Positions 1 to 8,606 are shown, counted from the first letter of the stretch. The stretch: 64,000 bases of DNA from Bacillus suaedaesalsae (GCF_016890225.1 NZ_JAFELM010000016.1:124001-188000); one strand, 5' to 3'. Translations and numbers: made by a program. The notes: generated by a model from the sequence alone, not told the origin.

Positions 1-456
1 ACGTTAACCCATGTTAAACCACACGGTGCTTTATATAATATGGCTTCAACTGAACCGTATATCGCAAAAGCAATTGCCCTAGCTGTAAAAGTATTTGATC
101 CAAATTTAGTTGTCTATGGTCTGGCTGATAGTGAACTTATTCAAGCTTGCATCGATTTAAATGTACCGTATGCCATTGAAGCATTTATCGATCGAACTTA
201 CCAAGATGATGGAACGTTAACACCAAGATATCTTGAAAATTCATCCATAGCTACAATTGAGGAATCAGTTGCACAAGCCCTATCCATTATTGAAAGCAAT
301 GAAGTTACAACCATATCTGGCTCAACTATTCGAATAGAAGCAGATACACTTTGTATTCACGGTGATCATCAAGGCTCTGTAAAGTTAGCACAGGAATTAC
401 AAAAGGCACTAACCAATAGAGGTGTCCAAATAAAACCTTTAGGAGTACAAAAGTGA
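1..456 (+). CDS. pxpA: 5-oxoprolinase subunit A (LamB/YcsF family), 5' end cut by window
   Basis: Frame 1 is open from the first base and reads a VKPHGALYN-type motif, typical of the LamB/YcsF family, before the first internal ATG at 40. The gene therefore runs in from outside the window. About 151 residues are visible of a family usually near 250. PxpA works with PxpB and PxpC in ATP-dependent hydrolysis of 5-oxoproline (pyroglutamate) to glutamate in the cytoplasm. The stop overlaps the start of the next gene (GTGA at 453-456), so the two are translationally coupled. Function is from the family; the reaction was not tested by any sequence feature beyond the motif and the neighbour. Confidence 0.88.
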   Translation, partial: TLTHVKPHGALYNMASTEPYIAKAIALAVKVFDPNLVVYGLADSELIQACIDLNVPYAIEAFIDRTYQDDGTLTPRYLENSSIATIEESVAQALSIIESNEVTTISGSTIRIEADTLCIHGDHQGSVKLAQELQKALTNRGVQIKPLGVQK

Positions 457-1367
457 GTAGGAAACCAATTATTCATATAGAGAAAACAGGATTAGCAACT
501 AGCTTTCAAGATAAAGGGAGATATGGATTTCAGCGTTATGGGGTTGTTACATCTGGTGCCATGGATTCTTTCGCTTTTCAAACAGCAAATGGACTAGTAG
601 GGAATCCTCTAAACGCAGTATGTCTTGAACTATGTATAGTTGGCCCCACTCTCACCTTCCTTGACACTGTTACCTTCGCTATATGTGGTGCAAACCTTTC
701 TCCGATATTAAATTCAACGCCAATTTTAGGATGGAGAACATATACCGCAAAAAGAGGTGATACACTCGAATTTGGAAAACAAATCGAAGGAACCTTTGCG
801 TATTTAGCAATTAGAGGTAGTTTTGAAGTTGAAGAGGTATTAGGAAGTAAATCCACCTATACAAAGGCCGAAATTGGGACAACAGTGACCCCGAAGACGA
901 TATACTATAGTACTCACTCTACCCTGCTAAAAAGAAATCGAGGACTTATACAAAAAGAAATCCCTACGTATCATCATCATATAGAAGTTCGTTATATTAG
1001 AGGACCACATTTAGATTACTTGCAAGAAGATGCTGTCTCTAACTTTGAAGAACAAATTTTCACCTACACGCTTGGGGATCGAATGGGATTTCGATTACAG
1101 GGAGAAAGCCCTATACAATCTAAACAACAATCACTACCTTCCGACCCAATCCCTTTAGGCGGAATACAAATCCCTCCAGATGGTTGCCCAATTGTTTTAC
1201 TTGCTGACCGTCAGACAACAGGAGGTTATCCAAGAATTGGGACGATCATTAGTTACGATATCCCTAAATTCGTACAACTACCTCTTCAAGGTAAAGTGTC
1301 GTTTTATCCAATTTCAGTTGAAAAAGCACAACAATTACATAGAAGGTCTATCTTTACTTACAATTAG
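453..1367 (+). CDS. pxpC: 5-oxoprolinase subunit C / KipA-type carboxyltransferase-like protein
   Basis: The 304-residue protein begins with the family opening (IHIEKTGLATSFQDKGR) and has the DGR/YGFQRYGV and GPHLDY segments typical of PxpC/KipA (biotin-dependent carboxyltransferase 'AHS2' family). The start is GTG at 453, set by AGGAG at 441-445. PxpC pairs with PxpB (KipI) and PxpA for 5-oxoproline hydrolysis. Here pxpC follows pxpA directly, while in B. subtilis other genes lie between them. pxpB must be upstream of the window or elsewhere. The TAG stop lies at the very edge of a family-A repeat that begins at 1366. Confidence 0.88.
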   Translation: MSRKPIIHIEKTGLATSFQDKGRYGFQRYGVVTSGAMDSFAFQTANGLVGNPLNAVCLELCIVGPTLTFLDTVTFAICGANLSPILNSTPILGWRTYTAKRGDTLEFGKQIEGTFAYLAIRGSFEVEEVLGSKSTYTKAEIGTTVTPKTIYYSTHSTLLKRNRGLIQKEIPTYHHHIEVRYIRGPHLDYLQEDAVSNFEEQIFTYTLGDRMGFRLQGESPIQSKQQSLPSDPIPLGGIQIPPDGCPIVLLADRQTTGGYPRIGTIISYDIPKFVQLPLQGKVSFYPISVEKAQQLHRRSIFTYN

Positions 1368-1612
1368 GCTGGGACATAACTAAATAAATCATCCTCAAAG
1401 GCGAATATTATCTAAATTATTCTACCTATTAAGTATTATTTATCAGTTAAGCTGTAAGATCAAATTCGTTCCATTGCGCTAGTTTTTATAAATAGTATGC
1501 AAAATCAAACAAATCTAAAGCAACAAATTAACCCGAACTATTAGGTAAAAGATTCATTAAAATATCGCCTAATAGTTCGGGTTTATCATTGGCCGAAATA
1601 CTTATGTTCCAT
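1366..1612 (-). repeat. Family A dispersed element, copy A1 (inverted, core deleted)
   Basis: The ends are inverted copies: AGGCTGGGACATAA at 1366-1379 and ACTTATGTTCC at 1600-1610. Read on the minus strand the order matches copies A2 and A3. A terminator-like hairpin made of AACCCGAACTATTAGG (about 1533-1548) and CCTAATAGTTCGGGTT (about 1567-1582) sits near one end. The GC-rich core is missing: the junction CATTGCGCTAG.. joins sequences that flank the core in A2. The element begins at the stop codon of pxpC. No gene is seen between 1368 and 1624. Confidence 0.8.
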
Positions 1613-1624
1613 CCTCATTTATTC

Positions 1625-1921
1625 TTATCGACTTGACAGGTAAATTTGAAGAGCCTCTTTCACACCAGCTTCATCCTCATCTACCTGGAATTCATAATGA
1701 TCACCATCTAGCTTTGCTTCAAGATTTTGATAACCTTGCGCCTGTAAGAAATCATTAACATCTGAAATGGTTTCTGATTGAGTTAATAACGTTTTATGAC
1801 CAACAAACTCACCATTTACATAAACATCATAGCGATCATGATTTAATTTCGTATCCGTACTCGAATGTATCTCATCGAATATAAAAGCACCACTATACAA
1901 TCCATTTGTATTATTCGTCAT
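1625..1921 (-). CDS. hypothetical 98-residue protein
   Basis: I do not recognise the family. The start at 1921 (MTNNTNG) is preferred over the in-frame ATG at 1942 because GGAGG lies 7 nt before it, inside what would otherwise be codons. The product is acidic and soluble. The central part (YDVYVNGEFVGHKTLL, then SDVNDFLQAQGYQ) and the C-terminus (HYEFQVDEDEAGVKEAL) suggest a small alpha/beta fold. There is no signal peptide, membrane segment or cysteine. It shares an orientation with the next small gene (2000-2257) but lies about 80 nt from it. Confidence 0.7.
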   Translation of the reverse strand: MTNNTNGLYSGAFIFDEIHSSTDTKLNHDRYDVYVNGEFVGHKTLLTQSETISDVNDFLQAQGYQNLEAKLDGDHYEFQVDEDEAGVKEALQIYLSSR

Positions 1922-1999
1922 GTAAGTACCTCCATTTTTCATTTCTTTACAGTCAGTTTTTCCTACAAAGAATGAAATATGGTTGGTAATGTTTACAGT

Positions 2000-2257
2000 T
2001 TAAAAGTCAAATAATGAATCACTATTTGAATCTACGTCATTGTCTTCTTTCTTGTTTGTAACAGATTCTATTTTATGTATCGGTGTCTGCTTTGAACGTA
2101 TATGCTCCTCGCTTGTCATTCTTTCTTCTAAAACAAGTCCACAAAGCGTTTTAATCACAATGAGGTGCTCACGTAATGCATGGTTGTCTTTGGCTTCATA
2201 TGCTTTTTGTAATTCGCGGTCCATTTTATTTAATATCGTTGAAATTGTCACTTCCAT
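2000..2257 (-). CDS. ywdI: YwdI-like small protein (DUF5327 type)
   Basis: The 85-residue protein begins at the ATG at 2257 (MEVTISTILNKMDREL). A longer reading from 2299 has no ribosome binding site. A helical N-terminal region contains a repeated basic/acidic pattern (KMDRELQKAYEAKDNHALREHL) followed by a long polar tail ending DSLFDF. This layout matches B. subtilis YwdI as I know it. The molecular role is unknown. The SD (AGGTTGTGAG) is weak. Confidence 0.65.
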   Translation of the reverse strand: MEVTISTILNKMDRELQKAYEAKDNHALREHLIVIKTLCGLVLEERMTSEEHIRSKQTPIHKIESVTNKKEDNDVDSNSDSLFDF

Positions 2258-2428
2258 TGTCTCACAACCTAACTTATTATTGACGTTATCGTATCGCATA
2301 GCATACTAATTTACAATGCACTATTTTTCACTTGTAACTGTCAATTCATACAAAGTTTGGAGTTTTTACCTAACGTGTAATGATATAATGGAATGACAAG
2401 CCTATATATAGAAAAAGGAGTTAAACGT

Positions 2429-3241
2429 ATGAAGTCATTTATTGAAGAAGCTAAGCTAGTGATTTTTGATTTAGATGGTACTCTATATGAAGATACGGAT
2501 CATTTTGATTATTACGCTGACCTTATGAAGGCACAGTTACATAACGAAGAACTTCAACAAAAATTCCAGCAGGATTATGAGGCAATGAAAGCTGGTAACC
2601 ATGTTGTGAAGATTGGAAAAGCATATGATGTTGAAAATGATTATGTGTTAACGCTTGATCCAATGAGCTTAACCGTTACAGAAGTACACGACTGGGATGG
2701 AAATGTAGTAGATACTTCTTCTATGTATGCAGAGCCTCTTACATTTAATTTTGAAAATATGATTGCCATTGGGGATGGTTGGTGGCTTCCATTTGCTGCA
2801 GCCAAACATTATGGAGTTGAAGACACTTATACTAGCTACAATAAGACAAAAGAGTATATGGTAACAGACAATTTTCAATTAACAAAAACTGCAGGACTTA
2901 AACAAGGACTTCTCGAACTAAAAGAATCGAAAAAAATTGTTCTATGTACGAACAGTGATATCGATGATGTTGGTCGTTTGTTAAAAGAATTAGAACTCGA
3001 TACCGTATTTGAACATATCTTAACTTCTTCCATGAAGCCTACAAAAACAGAAGAACATTTCAAAAAGTTATTAGCACAATATGAAGTTGAGCCACACGAA
3101 GCCGTTTCAGTTGGTGATAACTTTATAAATGAAATTGCTCCCGCTCTTAAGCTTGGAATGAAGGCCGTCTACATTCACTCCGCTTCAGACGAACGTAATG
3201 AAAACTTATTTACAATCCCTACGTTGGCGAATGTTTGGTAA
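2429..3241 (+). CDS. HAD superfamily hydrolase
   Basis: The 270-residue protein carries HAD motif I near its N-terminus (VIFDLDGTLYED, nucleophile first Asp), a middle CTNSD that fits motif II (Thr/Ser), a Lys in MKPTK for motif III, and GDNFINE for motif IV. That makes it a cytoplasmic phosphatase or related phosphotransferase. The start at 2429 is fixed by AAAGGAG at 2414-2420; an upstream in-frame ATG at 2393 lacks one. A segment of about 60 residues between motifs I and II (GNHVVKIGKAYDVENDY...) is unusual and may be the cap. The substrate cannot be told. A strong terminator follows at 3252. Confidence 0.8.
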   Translation: MKSFIEEAKLVIFDLDGTLYEDTDHFDYYADLMKAQLHNEELQQKFQQDYEAMKAGNHVVKIGKAYDVENDYVLTLDPMSLTVTEVHDWDGNVVDTSSMYAEPLTFNFENMIAIGDGWWLPFAAAKHYGVEDTYTSYNKTKEYMVTDNFQLTKTAGLKQGLLELKESKKIVLCTNSDIDDVGRLLKELELDTVFEHILTSSMKPTKTEEHFKKLLAQYEVEPHEAVSVGDNFINEIAPALKLGMKAVYIHSASDERNENLFTIPTLANVW

Positions 3242-3251
3242 TAACAATCAT

Positions 3252-3304
3252 AAGAGGCTGCCCAAAAGTCATGAAAAGTTGACTAATTGGGCCGCCTCTT
3301 TTAT
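3252..3304 (+). terminator. rho-independent terminator after the HAD gene
   Basis: The outer stem is AAGAGGC-GCCCAA / TTGGGC-GCCTCTT, the inner stem AGTC/GACT, and TTTTATTT follows. Confidence 0.75.
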
Positions 3305-3363
3305 TTCTTTAAAATATGTTTGCTCCATTACACTATGTAGTAGATGAATTACCTTGAAAAGCA

Positions 3364-3407
3364 GCTGACTCTATATGGGTCGTCATTAAACTATCTTTAG
3401 AGTCAGC
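3364..3407 (-). terminator. terminator for the MFS gene
   Basis: Inverted arms GCTGACTCTA and TAGAGTCAGC lie just past the minus-strand stop of the gene at 3416. On that strand TGCTTTTC follows. Confidence 0.55.
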
Positions 3408-3415
3408 CACTTTCA

Positions 3416-4624
3416 TTATGCAGACAATGTGTTCTGCTGTATTTGTTTTTCATATCGTGCATTTCCAGCATAATAAAACCACATACTTGCCGCAATTACG
3501 CCACCAATTATGAAGAACAATAGCTGTCCGCTATATTGACTTAATATCCAACCTCCGAACATCGGACCTGCTGAATGACCAATTGATCGAAACTGCGCCG
3601 CCCCAAAATAAGTTCCCCTCATTTCGTCTGGAGCAATTTTATCGATGAATACACTTCCAGAAGGAAACAAGAAAATCTCACCAATCGTCACAATTGTCAT
3701 GGAAAGGATGAATCCCGTCCAGCCACCTGATAATCCAAAGCCGATGAAGCCCGCTGTAAACAATAAACTACCAATCATCATCGCATGAAGTGTTTTCCAT
3801 CTCTCTGCTAACCGACTAAGAGGTATTTGCAGGAGAACTACTGTTATCGCATTCGCTGATAAAAGAACTGAATATAGTACAACACCATCTTCTAATGATG
3901 AATTTAAATGCTGTGGCAGTGAAGATTCAATTTGAGAATAACCGATGTTGACTAGAATACCACCCACTATAAAATAGCGTAATGATACATCTCGACCAAT
4001 CACGCGAAAAGCCTCTTTAAACGAAGCAACTGCTTTTCCTTCATTCACATTCGTGATTTTATATTTATTCATTAGGATTAATAAGACGATTCCATAAATC
4101 ATATATGCAATCCCCGTAATAACAAACGTTAAGTTGGCTGAGATCATCCCTAAATAGGCTCCTAAAAGCGGTCCTACCGATGCCCCAATATTAATGGCCA
4201 TATAACGCATGGAAAAAACCTTTAGTCTCTTTTCTTTTTCCGTTACATCAGCCATTAATGCTTGGCTGGTCGGTTCAAAAAAGGACCTTGAAAGGCCGTT
4301 TACTGCATTTAATAGCATAAATGCCAGTACATGCTCTGAAAATGCGAATCCAAAGAACACGGCTGCCCACACAAAAATAGTTGTTAACATGACGACTTTT
4401 CTACCGTAACGATCGGACAAATGTCCACCAATAAAACCACCTATTGTCCCTGTTAAAGGGCCTATTCCAATTGTAAGGCCAATTAATATAGGACTAACAT
4501 CAGTTGTCCTTGACAAGTATAGCGCTAGAAACGGCATGGCCGCAAAGCTAGCTCCTCTAGCGAAAACTGTGCCCGCTAATAATGTCCATACAATAGGATG
4601 ATAGGACTTAAATGTTTTCCTCAT
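3416..4624 (-). CDS. MFS transporter (drug-efflux-like)
   Basis: The 402-residue protein has about 12 hydrophobic segments and the MFS motif A between TM2 and TM3 (GGHLSDRYGRKVVML). The first loop opens with RGASFAAMPFLALYLS, as in DHA1-type exporters. It is probably a proton-driven exporter in the cytoplasmic membrane; the substrate is unknown. The start has GGAG about 9 nt upstream. It stands alone between terminators, with a small Cys-rich gene upstream on the same strand (31 nt gap), so the two may be co-transcribed. Confidence 0.85.
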   Translation of the reverse strand: MRKTFKSYHPIVWTLLAGTVFARGASFAAMPFLALYLSRTTDVSPILIGLTIGIGPLTGTIGGFIGGHLSDRYGRKVVMLTTIFVWAAVFFGFAFSEHVLAFMLLNAVNGLSRSFFEPTSQALMADVTEKEKRLKVFSMRYMAINIGASVGPLLGAYLGMISANLTFVITGIAYMIYGIVLLILMNKYKITNVNEGKAVASFKEAFRVIGRDVSLRYFIVGGILVNIGYSQIESSLPQHLNSSLEDGVVLYSVLLSANAITVVLLQIPLSRLAERWKTLHAMMIGSLLFTAGFIGFGLSGGWTGFILSMTIVTIGEIFLFPSGSVFIDKIAPDEMRGTYFGAAQFRSIGHSAGPMFGGWILSQYSGQLLFFIIGGVIAASMWFYYAGNARYEKQIQQNTLSA

Positions 4625-4654
4625 CCTGTTTCTCCTGCTCTCTTCATTGAAGTG

Positions 4655-4828
4655 TTATTTTTGTTTTGCCTCGAACTTCATACATGGGTTCCCTGACGAT
4701 TGATGAACAGCAACTGACGGCATATGTGGTGTTTTGAAATTAAACGCCTTGCAACCTCTTGGAAACCGTTTATCCCATGTTGTATAAAAATGTTTGCATT
4801 GAAAACAATTTACACGTTTTTGTGTCAT
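4655..4828 (-). CDS. small cysteine-motif protein (57 aa)
   Basis: Starting at ATG 4828 the protein is MTQKRVNCFQCKHFYTTWD..., with CFQC near residues 8-11, RGC about 15 residues later, and NPCMKF near the end. This gives four cysteines in a likely zinc-binding arrangement. A PHMPSV...QSSG segment is well suited to conservation. I remember similar short Bacillus proteins carrying a dubious 'uracil-DNA glycosylase' label; the size rules out an enzyme of that fold. The reading frame stays open up to 4939, but the upstream part looks non-coding. SD evidence is weak (GTAGGG). Confidence 0.6.
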   Translation of the reverse strand: MTQKRVNCFQCKHFYTTWDKRFPRGCKAFNFKTPHMPSVAVHQSSGNPCMKFEAKQK

Positions 4829-4970
4829 GCATATCAACCCTACCCTGAATTCATGAATTCCGCTATCGCCCATTCTCATATCTTTTACTTGAGCAATAGA
4901 ATAATTATATATCATAACTCCACTTGCGCATGTAAACAAGATGGAAATTTTTGCTTAAGAAAGGAATGAG

Positions 4971-5447
4971 ATGATAATGAAAGAAAATAAAAATCCTCTC
5001 TCCAAAAGAGATGAACCGATACATCATATTATGAAATCAATTGATAACTTCTTCCACTCTAGGCCTTTGCAAGGTGCAATAGGCTCCCTTGATGAGTTTT
5101 TCGGTCGAAGCAAAGCATTTGGAATTCCCATTGACTTATATGAAACAAATACAGAACTCGTCATAAAGGCTGAAATCCCTGGGGTAAAGCGTGAGCAAAT
5201 CCAATTAGATATTGAAGGACATTATCTTCGGATCTCTGTAGAGCACAAAGAAGAAAACGAAGTGACTCATCGTAATCATAACTTTTACCGTAGAGAACGT
5301 TCATATCAACACTCAGAACGCAGCATTCAATTGCCCTATGCTATTTCTGAGAAACACTGTAAGGCTACCTATCAAAATGGTATCTTGACGATTACAGCAC
5401 CAAGAGGTACAAAGGTGAAAAAGCGTATTCAAATTGATGAAGCGTAA
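4971..5447 (+). CDS. Hsp20 / alpha-crystallin small heat shock protein
   Basis: The 158-residue protein has a short N-terminal arm with a DEFFGRS segment and a full alpha-crystallin domain (IDLYETNTELVIKAEIPGV ... QNGILTITAP). The signature A-x-x-x-N-G-x-L is present as ATYQNGIL. It acts as an ATP-independent holdase in the cytoplasm. The ATG at 4971 sits 5 nt after AAGGA; a second in-frame ATG at 4977 is possible. It is monocistronic, with a terminator at 5455. Confidence 0.9.
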   Translation: MIMKENKNPLSKRDEPIHHIMKSIDNFFHSRPLQGAIGSLDEFFGRSKAFGIPIDLYETNTELVIKAEIPGVKREQIQLDIEGHYLRISVEHKEENEVTHRNHNFYRRERSYQHSERSIQLPYAISEKHCKATYQNGILTITAPRGTKVKKRIQIDEA

Positions 5448-5454
5448 CAAAAAT

Positions 5455-5485
5455 ACACGGAAGCAATCGCTACCGTGTTTTTATT
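5455..5485. terminator. bidirectional terminator between hsp20 and the 5470 gene
   Basis: Stem ACACGG/CCGTGT with TTTTTATTTT on the plus strand and ATTTTTG on the minus strand. It overlaps the last codons of the minus-strand gene. Confidence 0.65.
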
Positions 5486-5940
5486 TTGGCCACTCCAAGA
5501 GCAAAATGACTCCACAATATGTTTTCGATTAGTTCAGCTTGCGACTCCTCACACTCTATAATGAGTATAATTTCCGAATGCTTCCCCTTTAGTCTCCTTC
5601 TTCTTTTCTTAACCACTAACTCAATAAAGAGGCTAATTAAAAATCCTAAAAGGAAGCCAATAAACGCCGAGATTAGCCCCCAGTAGATTGGTCCCCATTT
5701 CAATTTAAATCCGATACTTGCACCAACAACTGAAAATGCGGTAGCAAGAGCCATTCCTATATCAATAAGTGAAGTACCATCGGAACGATGAATGTTATCA
5801 AAAATTTTTCGGTTTTCTGACCGATTATCTAATGGGATCGCAAAAATATTCTCCTTATTTATTCCCTTTTTCTCTAATGTTGAAATAGCCATCTCTAAAA
5901 AAATGGTACTTTCATATGTAGAAAATAATTGCATGTTCAT
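5470..5940 (-). CDS. hypothetical membrane protein with two adjacent TM segments
   Basis: The family is not recognised. The 156-residue protein has a soluble N-terminal alpha/beta region (MQLFSTYESTIFLEMAISTLEKKGI), two glycine-rich hydrophobic helices near residues 62-108 (ATAFSVVGASIGF, then GLISAFIGFLLGFLISL), a KKRRRR patch, and a soluble C-terminal region ending in an acidic EC-EESQAELIE stretch. A sandwich of two small soluble halves around a TM hairpin resembles general-stress proteins of the DUF1269 type, but I cannot confirm this. It overlaps the upstream gene by 4 nt (5937-5940), so the pair is one operon. Confidence 0.72.
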   Translation of the reverse strand: MNMQLFSTYESTIFLEMAISTLEKKGINKENIFAIPLDNRSENRKIFDNIHRSDGTSLIDIGMALATAFSVVGASIGFKLKWGPIYWGLISAFIGFLLGFLISLFIELVVKKRRRRLKGKHSEIILIIECEESQAELIENILWSHFALGVAKIKTR

Positions 5941-6728
5941 CTCTTCACCTTAATTCCTTTTAATACGTGAAAACTTGGTGAATGATAATGTTCGTTTAGA
6001 AACTTTCTTTGTTCTTTTTTGAATAATTTATTATTTTCAACGGTATTCATATAAGAGTCATATATAGCAAATCCATAAACAGATGGTAAGAATAATAGCC
6101 ATTCTGGATCCAAAGCAGAAGTTGCCTTTTGAATTTCCCCTAACAACAATAGAGATACCCCTTCTAATGCATGAGAATTGTAAAAAAAGATAACGACCCA
6201 GATGATGACGAAAAAGGATGTTAAGATTCTATGTAAGTAGAGTTGTCCAAGCCCTGGTACAAAAAGCGACCATAAGACAGCAAATACAGGATTTCGCTTA
6301 TCTAAATAGTTAATTTCTAATGATCCTATACTAAATGTGTTGTAACGATGGTCCTCTCGATCTGCCAGGAGATAAACCTTATTTAAATCCACTGTTGTTC
6401 GATAACTGTCCCATATCCCAAAAATATAAACAGGTATATACATGAGCAGCCATCTTGTGTCCAATACACTCTTTGCTAGTTCAATATCTCCTTGGAAAGA
6501 ATAGATCATAGCCAAATTAACATTCGCTTGAATATTCACAATCACTTCCCACATAAATAGTAGATATCCTCTAATATATTTTGATAATAGGAGATGACCG
6601 AAACCTGGGAATGCTGCAGACCACCAAGCAATAATATACGGACTTCTTAAATGGATCTGAGTAGTTCCTAAAATACTTACATGAGCTTTATATCGCCTGG
6701 CACTATTATCATTATTGTAGTTTTCCAT
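5937..6728 (-). CDS. hypothetical membrane protein with internal duplication
   Basis: The 263-residue protein consists of two homologous halves. Each starts with W-(S)-x-F-P-G-x-G-x-L, has long hydrophobic helices, then the block LD-x-x-WLL-x-x-P-x-VY, and ends in DSY-x-x-TV-x-x-NK. The first copy is at about residues 30-119 and the second at about 149-236. The repeated PGxGxL opening resembles TM2-type membrane domains. The start at 6728 has AAGGTGG upstream. Coupling to the next gene (ATGA overlap) suggests one membrane complex. The function is unknown. Confidence 0.75.
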   Translation of the reverse strand: MENYNNDNSARRYKAHVSILGTTQIHLRSPYIIAWWSAAFPGFGHLLLSKYIRGYLLFMWEVIVNIQANVNLAMIYSFQGDIELAKSVLDTRWLLMYIPVYIFGIWDSYRTTVDLNKVYLLADREDHRYNTFSIGSLEINYLDKRNPVFAVLWSLFVPGLGQLYLHRILTSFFVIIWVVIFFYNSHALEGVSLLLLGEIQKATSALDPEWLLFLPSVYGFAIYDSYMNTVENNKLFKKEQRKFLNEHYHSPSFHVLKGIKVKR

Positions 6729-6806
6729 GATGCCACCTTACATTGTTTTTTCTATAGTTTTCTACCAATTATAATTTTTATCCCTGTTATTAGATGAATA
6801 ACCAAA

Positions 6807-6840
6807 AAGAAGTGACTCTCGTCAATAAGAGTCACTTCTT
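6807..6840 (-). terminator. proS terminator
   Basis: The 13-bp stem AAGAAGTGACTCT / AGAGTCACTTCTT has a 7-8 nt loop and TTTTTGG on the minus strand, just after the proS stop. Confidence 0.85.
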
Positions 6841-6848
6841 TTTCAGAA

Positions 6849-8279
6849 TTAGTAGGCCTTTGCCCAATATACCATTTGCTTCGCTCCTTTATCACAGCAA
6901 ACACAAGTCGTTGTCAATTCTTCCTGTTCAAAAGGTATACATCTAGATGTTGCTCCTGTTTCTTCCTTTATACGATCTTCACAAGCTTGATCGCCACACC
7001 ACATTGACTTAATAAATCCACCTTCAGCTTCAAGTTTCTCCTTAAAACTTTCCAGGTTTGTTACGGATTTTGTTTTTTCTTCGCGTAGCTGTAGTGCTTT
7101 ATCATATAAATTTTGTTGGATATCTTCTAACAGCTGTTCAATTGTTTCATGTAGTTGATCTGTTGCCACTACAATCTTTTCAGCGGTATCACGTCTAACA
7201 AGAACTACCTGCTTGTTTTCAATATCCTTTGGTCCTACCTCTAAACGAAGTGGGATCCCCTTCATTTCATATTCATTAAACTTCCAGCCCGGCTTTTTAT
7301 CACTAGCATCAATGTCAACACGTGCTAATTTAGAAAGCTCACCCTTTAATCCATAGGCATAATCTAATACACCTTCTTTATGCTGGGCAATTGGCACAAT
7401 CATCACTTGAGTTGGTGCAGCTTTTGGAGGAATAACAAGCCCACGATTGTCACCGTGTACCATTATCAGTGCACCAATTACACGCGTTGTGAAGCCCCAC
7501 GATGTTTGATGAACATACTGCAACTTACCTTCTTTATCTGTGTATTGAATGCCAAATGACTTCGCAAAGCCATCACCAAGATGATGAGATGTTGCTGTTT
7601 GTAATGCTTTGCCGTCATGCATTAAGCTTTCGATTGTGTACGTAAACTTAGCACCTGCAAATTTTTCCTTTTCTGTCTTTTGACCTTTCACTACTGGAAT
7701 GGCGAGTACCTTTTCACAAATCTCAGCATACACATCAAGCATTCTTGTTGTTTCTTCATGCGCATCCTCATCTGTTGCATGAGCTGTATGACCTTCTTGC
7801 CATAAAAATTCTAACGTACGCAAGAATGGTCTTGTTGTTTTCTCCCATCTCACAACATTTGCCCATTGGTTATATAACTTTGGTAGGTCACGGTATGAAT
7901 GAATGATATTTTTATAGTGTTCACAAAATAATACTTCAGATGTTGGTCTTACTACTAGCCTTTCTGTTAATTCCTCTGATCCTCCGTGAGTAACCCATGC
8001 TACTTCTGGTGCAAATCCCTCTATATGATCTTTTTCTTTTTGTAGAAGACTTTCTGGAATAAATAGAGGCATATATACATTTTGATGACCTGTTTCTTTT
8101 ATTCGTTTATCAAGAGCGTCCCTTACATTTTCCCAAAGGGCATAGCCATAAGGACGGATAATCATCGATCCTCTTACACTCGAATAATCGACTAAGTCTG
8201 CTTTTTTCACAACATCTGTATACCACTGTGCAAAATCTTCTTCCATCGATGTGATGTCTTTTACAAATTCCTTCGCCAT
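6849..8279 (-). CDS. proS: prolyl-tRNA synthetase, archaeal/eukaryotic-like short type
   Basis: This 476-residue class II synthetase charges tRNA-Pro. Motif 2-type sequence lies in [19 protein letters not shown].. and [16 protein letters not shown], and motif 3-type sequence follows [19 protein letters not shown]. The C-terminal extension contains [12 protein letters not shown] and CVCCDKG, the zinc-binding tail typical of the archaeal-type ProRS, and ends in ..WAKAY. The bacterial-type enzyme is about 565 residues with an editing insertion, which is absent here. SD AGAGGTGA precedes the ATG. Expression is controlled by the T-box leader at 8318-8545. A second, bacterial-type proS may exist elsewhere. 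Confidence 0.95.
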   Translation of the reverse strand: MAKEFVKDITSMEEDFAQWYTDVVKKADLVDYSSVRGSMIIRPYGYALWENVRDALDKRIKETGHQNVYMPLFIPESLLQKEKDHIEGFAPEVAWVTHGGSEELTERLVVRPTSEVLFCEHYKNIIHSYRDLPKLYNQWANVVRWEKTTRPFLRTLEFLWQEGHTAHATDEDAHEETTRMLDVYAEICEKVLAIPVVKGQKTEKEKFAGAKFTYTIESLMHDGKALQTATSHHLGDGFAKSFGIQYTDKEGKLQYVHQTSWGFTTRVIGALIMVHGDNRGLVIPPKAAPTQVMIVPIAQHKEGVLDYAYGLKGELSKLARVDIDASDKKPGWKFNEYEMKGIPLRLEVGPKDIENKQVVLVRRDTAEKIVVATDQLHETIEQLLEDIQQNLYDKALQLREEKTKSVTNLESFKEKLEAEGGFIKSMWCGDQACEDRIKEETGATSRCIPFEQEELTTTCVCCDKGAKQMVYWAKAY

Positions 8280-8317
8280 CTTCTTTCACCTCTGATAAAT
8301 TTATATTCTAAGAACAC

Positions 8318-8545
8318 AAAAAAGCCATAATCCCAAAAAGGGACCATAGCTTGGCGGTACCACCCTCATTTATAAAGTATGACTATACCTTATACACTTA
8401 AGCAGGATAACGGACTTCTCCGCTATATCTTATCGATACAGAACTCAAAGGCAGGTTCAAGTGGTGTTTTATAGAAACCTTGCAGCATTTGGTTTCCTCT
8501 CTGGATAAAACCTTCGTCACTTTACTAGTCCTTATCAACGTTTAT
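8318..8545 (-). ncRNA. T-box leader (proline specifier) upstream of proS
   Basis: On the minus strand the leader contains the canonical T-box sequence AGGGTGGTACCGCC (plus 8354-8367). An intrinsic terminator follows directly: AGCTATGGTCCC/GGGATTATGGCT then TTTTTT (8318-8351). In the stem I specifier region the sequence GAACCTGCC (plus 8450-8458) presents CCT (8453-8455), a proline codon, matching the downstream gene. Uncharged tRNA-Pro should favour the antiterminator and switch proS on. Confidence 0.95.
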
Positions 8546-8577
8546 TTTTATTGTTAATTTGCATAGATTTATTAAGT

Positions 8578-8606
8578 AATATAATGAGTCCTACATGTAA
8601 TGTCAA
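8578..8606 (-). promoter_or_regulatory. sigma-A promoter of the T-box/proS unit
   Basis: On the minus strand TTGACA (8601-8606), a 17-nt spacer and TATATT (8578-8583) lie just upstream of the T-box leader. Confidence 0.85.
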
